NCBI GenBank assembly: GCA_930367205.1
Contig: OV884009.1
Coordinates: forward strand, 87,813,189-87,877,188
Origin: Acanthosoma haemorrhoidale
Taxonomy: Eukaryota; Arthropoda; Insecta; Hemiptera; Acanthosomatidae
Direction of reading: 5' to 3'
Length of the DNA: 64,000 nucleotides
Positions 58,142-64,000 of this stretch are shown in pieces. Both the position numbers and the translations under genes were made by a program. Under the pieces are notes generated by a model. The model saw only the letters and a program-made list of their open reading frames with translations, was not told the DNA's origin and did not search any database. Numbering within the stretch: the first letter of the stretch is position 1; the number at the start of each line of letters is the position of its first letter.

Positions 58142-58999
58142 TCAGAAAATATAGGAATTGTTACAAGGGAGGAACGATTCCTGGGTTGTATTAAAGTAAA
58201 AAATATAATAATGAATTTTTAGATTGATGGAAGGTGAGATAAAGTCTGGATTTAAAGATTTGGAGAGTTGATAAAAGACCAGTTTACAAGTAGAGTTTCT
58301 CACTTCGGGCTCGGCAATTAAAGATTTGTTGTCATTAATTATTGCATAATAAATTATGTCGTATAAATTCAAATTACGCCAAGGAAAGAGGCGAAGTTTG
58401 AATTATTAAACTGTCGTGGGCCCGTTCCGGCCATTTTAAGCACGTACTAGTTCCTACAAAAAATGGCCCATTCCAGCCAGTGATATATTTCATAAGTGTA
58501 ACGACCTGTACTTGCTACGTTTATCACTTGAGTATTCTTGATAAGGCGCCATGAAAAGTTGTTAGCAAACACGTTAACGAGCTTTTTCATTTTTATTTTT
58601 TTTACTCTCGTCGGATAGTTTTGGTTGTGTGTTAGTATAAAAACAGAGCCTCTCTTTGACTCAGGCGAATTTATATTAATAGTTGGAACCTGTCGGGAAT
58701 ACACGATCCTCTAAGCTCTCCCACGACATCCCTTACAAGAGTTTTAATAAAATGGTCGAATGTCTTGTAACTCCGGAAGAAATTCAGCAATATAGGAAGC
58801 TGCATAAAAAATAATATTAAAAGTTTGAAATGATCGCTATGCTGCAGGAGTAAATTATATAGTGGCACAAAGATGTATTATCGTCAATAAAAATGCTATT
58901 TAGCCTTGATCTTCCTCTATAGTCTGTACGATCTAGTTCATTTTTATCCACACTAAAGACCAAAAATTCATCAAGCAAACGTGTACTATCTGTTTGCAC
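58142..58999 (-). other. Cluster of four minus-strand open frames, unassigned
   Basis: 58,817-58,999, 58,671-58,868, 58,447-58,704 and 58,142-58,372 follow one another on the minus strand with small overlaps, as expected for a frameshifted old coding sequence or for chance. The first (acidic, DEF/DKNEL/DRTDYRGRSR) looks most protein-like. No domain is recognised. Inside it a 9-bp inverted repeat ggccatttt / aaaatggcc lies at 58,431-58,468. Confidence 0.25.
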
Positions 59000-60607
59000 T
59001 TTTGCAAGTTTTTACCCAAGTTACTCAATCAGATGTTACAAAAAGGTGGCAAAATGCATTTTTTTCCTGCAAGAAAATACAAGATTTGATTACAAAATAT
59101 ATGATTTAATCTACGGCCCTTTTGAGATCGTTTTCCGAAGCAACTATTAGTATCGATCGCCTTTCCTAAATAAAAGCTCGTCTTTCTTTTTTAAAGGCTA
59201 CGTGTACCCAACCAGTGTAGAAAATGATGGTACTTTTGACAATTTAAAAATCGAGTTTTCGTAGCAAACCAATCATCTTGAAAACCATTTTGACTCTAAA
59301 CGTGAAATAACTTCCCGCTTGCATGGGTTGCCGCAAATGTAATGATCGACAGGAGCTTACTAAGTAATGGCACTGTTTTGTTTTAGTAATTATTGTACTT
59401 CCGATAACGCAATGATCTAAAGCCCACCGGGCACGGGAGAGGTGCCACACATTGACTTGCTTTTTTTTATTTTTAGCATCACCCCATTTTTAGCATTTAT
59501 AGTGAACCCGATATTAATGGAAATTTAAAAGATTTGAATGTAATTATAGTTTTTATAGAGTTCCTATATTAAACAGAATGTCTATATCTTTAATTCTGTG
59601 CAAATATCGGTAGGATATTATAGACAAATATAATTTTTAAAAACCTTAAGAGTTCCGGTACGTAGACGGAAACAAAAGGATTTCTCGTTTTGATAAAATA
59701 AAACGACAAAAAACGAAATTGTAAACAGCGAAATTTACTCTTTATTAAGATAGGCATATTATAGGCGAAATTGACATGGCTGGCAACGAAAACATAACTA
59801 ACATCCAATTGATCAGTCAAGTTTATGCTTAAAAGTATATAGGGTGAGAACGATTAGGCCTTCATTGGTGGATTTGTGTGACAATCAATCAGCAATAGAT
59901 ATAAGCGGTTTTAATAACTTGTTCCGTCTGTTAAAATACATTAACTGACATTTGTATTGTAGTAGGCTGTGGTTGATTATGTCGGCTGGAGTAGTTGTAG
60001 TGTCAACAGAGATCCAAGTCCCGGCAGGATTATTCTCTACTCGAGAAGAGAGATGCAGACATTACTTTGCCTCCATCTACACATTTAAAGTCTTCATTAG
60101 CTTACAAACGTGTTGCCTTAACTCTTTTCAACCTCTGTTCCAGAGTAACTGGACAATTTCGAAATAAATGTTTGCACTATTGTTATATCTGTTTACAGAG
60201 TGAAAGCTGAGCGCTGGCAGTATCAAGTGGTTTGCGGACGTGTTTCGCCCTTTGTTTGCCCAGATTCTCTTAATTGGTGGATGATCCTTAGACATATCCA
60301 GTATCGTTCAGACTCTTCTTTATCCCTAGCAGGATAACGGGAGTCGAAGTGACTCCTGCCCACTACGTGGTCTGTCCTATAACCACCAACTCAAGGAGCT
60401 GTCCCTCCACCTATTTCTCTGACAACAGGTGGTGGGACGACTTCATCTCTTGGTGACAATTTTACTTATCTAGTGGGTCTTTCTAATGCACAAGTCGGGG
60501 GCTATTCATCGCTGGCCTCCCAGAGACGGTTTGCTGAGTGATTTTGGACTTTTCCATGTGCATGAAGTGTAACCATTAGTGAAAGTACTAATGTATCTAA
60601 TATAGGC
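59000..60607. other. Noncoding stretch
   Basis: The part 60,170-60,600 is GC-richer and unclassified. Frames at 59,244-59,450, 59,590-59,820 (minus) and 59,952-60,167 (plus) show no domain. Confidence 0.35.
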
Positions 60608-60745
60608 CTTTACCACATCCGCCGATCGGACCTCATGCCCTGTAAAAGTACTATCTATAAATAACGCCTTTCATGTGGGATTGGGGTACCTCCCGCGCTC
60701 TGGCCGGTTCCCGGGGCCTGGGTTCTCCTCTCGTCCTGAAAATCT
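60608..60745 (+). repeat. GC-richer dispersed repeat, copy 2 (weak)
   Basis: Partner of 34,014-34,150; see there for the shared blocks. It ends in a very GC-rich part (CCGGTTCCCGGGGCCTGGG) unusual for this window. Confidence 0.35.
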
Positions 60746-60849
60746 CTCGGGCTCGCATAGGTGGACAATCCAAATTAGTTTAATCCACTAAAAAATGGAT
60801 TTGATGACATGGGTGTTTTACCCCGAAATAAACCCTACAAACCTACGAA

Positions 60850-61430
60850 GTTCATAAAGATATTTATTGGGTTAAAATTACAATCTTCCTTATTAGACAA
60901 TAAGTAATTGCCATCAATGTTCTCATTCATACCATGTTGACAATTCTTCATTCACTCGCACAAACATCCCTGAGACCTCCCAAATCCGCATGGTTGTCAC
61001 CCCCCTCGCATGCGAAAAAGAGAGCGGAGTCTTGGGAAGTCCTCCATCGGCCGTGTCACCGGATATGAGCCAGTGGAGGCTGACCAAGACCGCGAGAGCC
61101 ACATACAGAACATGATTAGGGAAACTGGCCATAACGTATTTATAGCACGTCACGAGGCCACTGCCGTTTTAGTCTCCGAGGAGGATTATAGAGGTGAGTG
61201 GCGCAGTGTAATGACTGTGATAGGGGATTAGGTACTACGGAATTTTATGAACTTGGAAGGGATGAGTTCAAGAATGTAAGGTGTATTAAGATCGTTATGA
61301 AGGGTTTTGTTGCTGATGTAATAACGGGCATTTATTATTGTTCTCAGGACTTTTGATTGAAAGGATTGGATACGCTTGATGTACGACTTTTTTTCTGTCC
61401 CCCATAGCGCTATTCCGTTTGTCCGCAACA
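60850..61430 (-). mobile_element. Jockey-type LINE, ORF2 C-terminus plus 3' UTR
   Basis: Minus strand from 61,430: NGIALWGTEKKSYIKRIQSF, QSKVLRTIINARYYISNKTL, HNDLNTPYILELIPSKFIKF. These ORF2 C-terminal residues are uninterrupted (61,446-61,228). The UTR (about 61,200-60,850) has all major blocks: CCTCTATAATCCTCCTCGGA, GCCACTGCC..., ATGGCCAGTTTCCC, CTCGCGGTCTTGGTCAGCCT, CCACTGGCTCATATCCGGTG, ACACGGCCGATGGAGGACTT, CATGCGAGGGGGGTGACAAC, GTATGAATGAGAACATTGAT, TAAGGAAGATTGTAATTTTA. No poly(A) or clear duplication. Confidence 0.9.
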
Positions 61431-61450
61431 AACTAATGGTGCACAAGTTT

Positions 61451-61560
61451 GACTCATTGCTACTCAGGCGGGTATGAGTGTTATTGACTCATCGCTACCC
61501 ACCATGGTAGAATCGCATATGTTTAATTGACTAATTGCTAGCCACGCCCCAGAATATTTG
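61451..61560 (+). repeat. Short degenerate direct repeat
   Basis: ttgactcattgctac, ttgactcatcgctacccacc and ttgactaattgctagccacg occur at about 61,450, 61,484 and 61,526. A similar word (tttgctagccgcccac) occurs once at 15,781. Confidence 0.5.
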
Positions 61561-61589
61561 TTCAGTGCAATTTATTACCTGCATGACTT

Positions 61590-61880
61590 TTAAGGCCCAG
61601 CCAGAAAGAGAGCAAAGAAGCCGCTAGCGATAATTGTCAAAGAAAAGGGTTTTGAGGGCCCAGTTTTAGCCGTGCGCTTAGAGCGAGTATTCAATTTGCC
61701 CTTGGAGAGGTCATTTAAAGCCAAATGCGCCCAGAGGATCTGTGAAAAACTGCACCGAAAAACTTGGCTATTTGCAGTGAACTTTTGGCAATGGTACAAT
61801 TGAAGTCTGTGGTGAACTTTTGACACACAACCACAATAAAATGCAAGAAAGTAATTAAGAAATAAGAATTTTTTATTCAC
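61590..61880 (-). other. Unassigned region open on both strands
   Basis: Minus strand: a 96-codon frame with hydrophobic ends (FLFLNYFLAFYCGC near the start, PFSLTIIASGFFALFLAGP at the end). Plus strand: a 69-codon frame without ATG from 61,595 (ARKRAKKPLAIIVKEKGFEG, later RLERVFNLPLERSF and WLFAVNFWQWYN), directly after a possible 3' splice site ctgcatgacttttaag. The plus reading is less biased in composition than chance frames here, but I recognise neither. At most one can be real. Confidence 0.25.
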
Positions 61881-63582
61881 TTTCTCATCTTCAATTAAGC
61901 GTCTTAGAATATGAGGAAAACTAAATCATTTTATTACTTTCGACGCATATATTTAAGAATCTTCCTGAGAGAGTTCCTATAAATACAGCCATTTCTTTTG
62001 GTATATTGTTTATTTTGTAACCATTTTTGTTCTTATTTTTTTTTTTTTCGAAGTTAATCAGAAGATTAAGTCAATAAAAATGTTTTTTTCGGTGAGTCCA
62101 AATGATTAATTTTATTCATACGCTTGATAACGTAAGGATGGTTCGTTGAATTATTTATAATGCTATTGAATAGTTTCATGTGTGTTTTTCAATTTTATTT
62201 TTTGAAATTCATTTTTCATATTATCTCCCTCTCAGAAAATAATTCTAAGTCGGAACATTTTCCCCATGACAGCTCTCAGAACGGTTGTCGCGGGAATGGT
62301 GCTCGTCAGTTTCTTTGCGATGAGTTGCGTGTAGAGAGTTTTAAGTATTCATGCAAACTGGGGGTTCTGGAATGAAAAAAACCATTTAATATCCCCTTTT
62401 TTTTCTTTTTTTTTTTTAAAGATTTAATTGGAAATGGATTGTATTATGAAACTGAACGCATCTCTCCCTTTTTTTTCGTATTTTCTTCAGAATTCAACGT
62501 TACTAAATAGTTATAAAATCTTCATTCATTAGTAGTGATTACGTTTTGACTAGTTTATAATCGTTAGCTGATTATTATCATACGTTAAAAGAATGTACAA
62601 TTTTTAATCACTCGCGGAAGGATGTCTTGGAATTAAAATTTGTCAGGTTTTGCCATTCTAAATCAAGTCACGTGACCCCTCTCAAAGGGATGTAGACCAG
62701 ATAACCATTATATTTACGATAGCATGTAGCTACATTTAGTTTACTCAGTTCAGCCTATATTTATCTCCGGGTAAAATTTCTTGAAGAATACCATGCAGTG
62801 TTTTCCCTAACGGATTTAAATCACGTTTGTTCAGGCATCGAGGCTATGTGATGTAAAATGTAAATTCATGATTGTATGCTGCATCCTGAGCTATGAAAAC
62901 CCGTAGATCACAGAAAAACATATCCATATCCAAAAAATGGGAGCGAAAAACAATATGAACTTTTCGTCACCTTTCAAAATTATATAAATTTAAACAATCC
63001 ACATCCCCCCTCTACAAATTAATGTATTTTCGGGTTCATTCGATCCGGAAGTTTTTTTAATCAAGCCTACAGTCTACATCGTACAAAACTGTTTTGAGTC
63101 AGGCAAAGGTCTTAATACATGCAGGAATTATTAGACCTGCCGCACAGTGCATCGAGTATATGGGGAAAGAAGGACACAACCCAAATCTCATCATTCAATA
63201 AGTATTTTTTATTTAACCAGATAAAAAGTGTTGCATTCGCTTCTAAAATTAATAAAACCCATAATTCCTATTACTTACAAATATCTCAATAAATTTTTTT
63301 TTTAATATGAAAAGCAAAAACGATGAAAAACTACTAAGATAAACCAAATTCAATTTAATTAATTTATGATAATTGACATCCTAATTCTAAGAAAGTTATT
63401 GTTTTAATTCGAATTGATCCATTTATTATCAACAATTTATGTACAGTTTGCGATATTTCAAATTTAGAATGAATATTCAATATGTCTATAAAATTGAAAA
63501 TAGGTTCGTACTTATGTATGAATAAAATTTAAAAATAAATAACTTATTGACGAGACTGTTTTTTCTGGTGTGTATTTATCAA
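61881..63582. other. AT-rich noncoding stretch
   Basis: No gene recognised. Confidence 0.4.
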
Positions 63583-63765
63583 CTAGATGTTCCACCCGCC
63601 TTTTTTTTTTCTTTGTGGAACATTTTTCGAAATCTTTTTTGGCCGTCCACCAGTTTTCTTGGAGGGCACAGATGATTCGGCTCGCAGGTTTTGAGCTATG
63701 TAATCCGGCACAACGAAAGGCACATCAAGGTATTTTTTATGATTAATGATAAATTTAGGTAACAC
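63583..63765 (-). pseudogene. Possible transposon-type ORF fragment (GGRPKK motif)
   Basis: A 60-codon minus frame (GTG start, preceded in frame by a TAG and then MRRFYSK) reads VVPDYIAQNLRAESSVPSKK, TGGRPKK, then QRKKKGG and a stop. The basic (K/R)-GRPKK-x-(F/I) patch followed by R-x-K-x-x-K resembles a motif I associate with uncharacterised transposon-like proteins of invertebrates, and also AT-hooks. The rest is too short to assign. Confidence 0.3.
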
Positions 63766-64000
63766 AAATTTTAATGATAAAATAGTCCACTATTTAGAGT
63801 AAAATCGTCTCATTTCTGTCATTGGATGGAGTGATTCGCCATGACTTCAAAAACATCCCCATTAGTCACAAAAGTTGAAAATAGTTGCAAGATTTTTCAA
63901 AAGAATCTTACACAGGGCAACATAACTAACAATTTTATTTTTAATGTGAAGAAAATTAAAAGCTTTTGGGTAATATTTGAAATAAAATGTTACCTATTAA
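63766..64000. other. AT-rich window end
   Basis: Nothing recognised. Confidence 0.4.

Noticed and set aside
60205..60235. Possible U4 snRNA 5' fragment (gcgctggcagtatc resembling GCGCAGUGGCAGUAUC)
   Set aside because: Only about ten consecutive bases match and the following conserved U4 sequence is absent; chance is not excluded.
61010..61231. 73-codon plus-strand frame
   Set aside because: Antisense to the LINE 3' UTR at 60,850-61,430; the similar plus frame at 9,893-10,093 has the same origin.
1..64000. CRISPR array, bacterial operon, rRNA genes, phage or integrated virus
   Set aside because: No spacer-repeat pattern, no ribosome-binding-site-led frames of gene length, no rRNA motifs and no viral protein signatures were seen.

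Overview
This 64 kb window looks like AT-rich (roughly two thirds A+T by eye), gene-poor nuclear DNA of an animal, most likely an arthropod. The evidence is a Jockey-type LINE family with a shared 3' untranslated region, remains of an R2/R4-like LINE, hAT and pogo/Tigger-like DNA transposon pieces, microsatellites, a large hierarchical minisatellite, and no bacterial-style gene packing. I cannot name a species. I found no convincing intact host protein-coding gene. Most short open frames sit in noncoding DNA or in transposon debris. The window could be intergenic or could lie inside a very long intron. Two places on the + strand, near 13,635 and 32,144, join a 3' splice site directly to a 5' splice site, which fits recursive splicing sites of a giant intron, but this is only inference.

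Layout. 1-3.6 kb: a LINE 3' fragment abutting a U6 snRNA 5' fragment, a degenerate tandem repeat, and a short rearranged LINE flanked by a 13-bp target-site duplication. 9.8-11.2 kb: the best LINE copy (minus strand, reverse transcriptase motif A to the 3' end), followed by a pogo/Tigger-like terminus. 15-23.7 kb: two LINE 3' fragments on either side of a 2.9 kb minisatellite with 26-bp, 121-bp, about 220-bp and 872-bp levels. 25.3-29.3 kb: a large imperfect inverted repeat and an R2/R4-like LINE remnant. 31-38.5 kb: a tiny LINE 3' end, a candidate ratchet splice site, a tRNA-Glu-like sequence and a LINE C-terminal fragment. 43-53.7 kb: a dense cluster of LINE copies on both strands, including one with ORF1 zinc-knuckle remains, two copies of a divergent 3'-region repeat, a foldback, and an inverted-repeat element whose two arms each carry a hammerhead-ribozyme-like core. 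54-64 kb: hAT transposase debris, another LINE tail, and several weak unassigned open frames.

The gene-like content is therefore the decayed machinery of selfish elements: ORF1 RNA-binding knuckles and ORF2 reverse transcriptase of Jockey LINEs, the linker/knuckle region of an R2-like LINE, and a hAT dimerisation domain. All examined copies carry frameshifts, stops or truncations and look dead. The most unusual objects are the paired hammerhead-like inverted repeat (52,365-52,695), the multi-level minisatellite, the U6/LINE junction, the candidate zero-length exons, and the excess of long C/G homopolymers in an AT-rich background.
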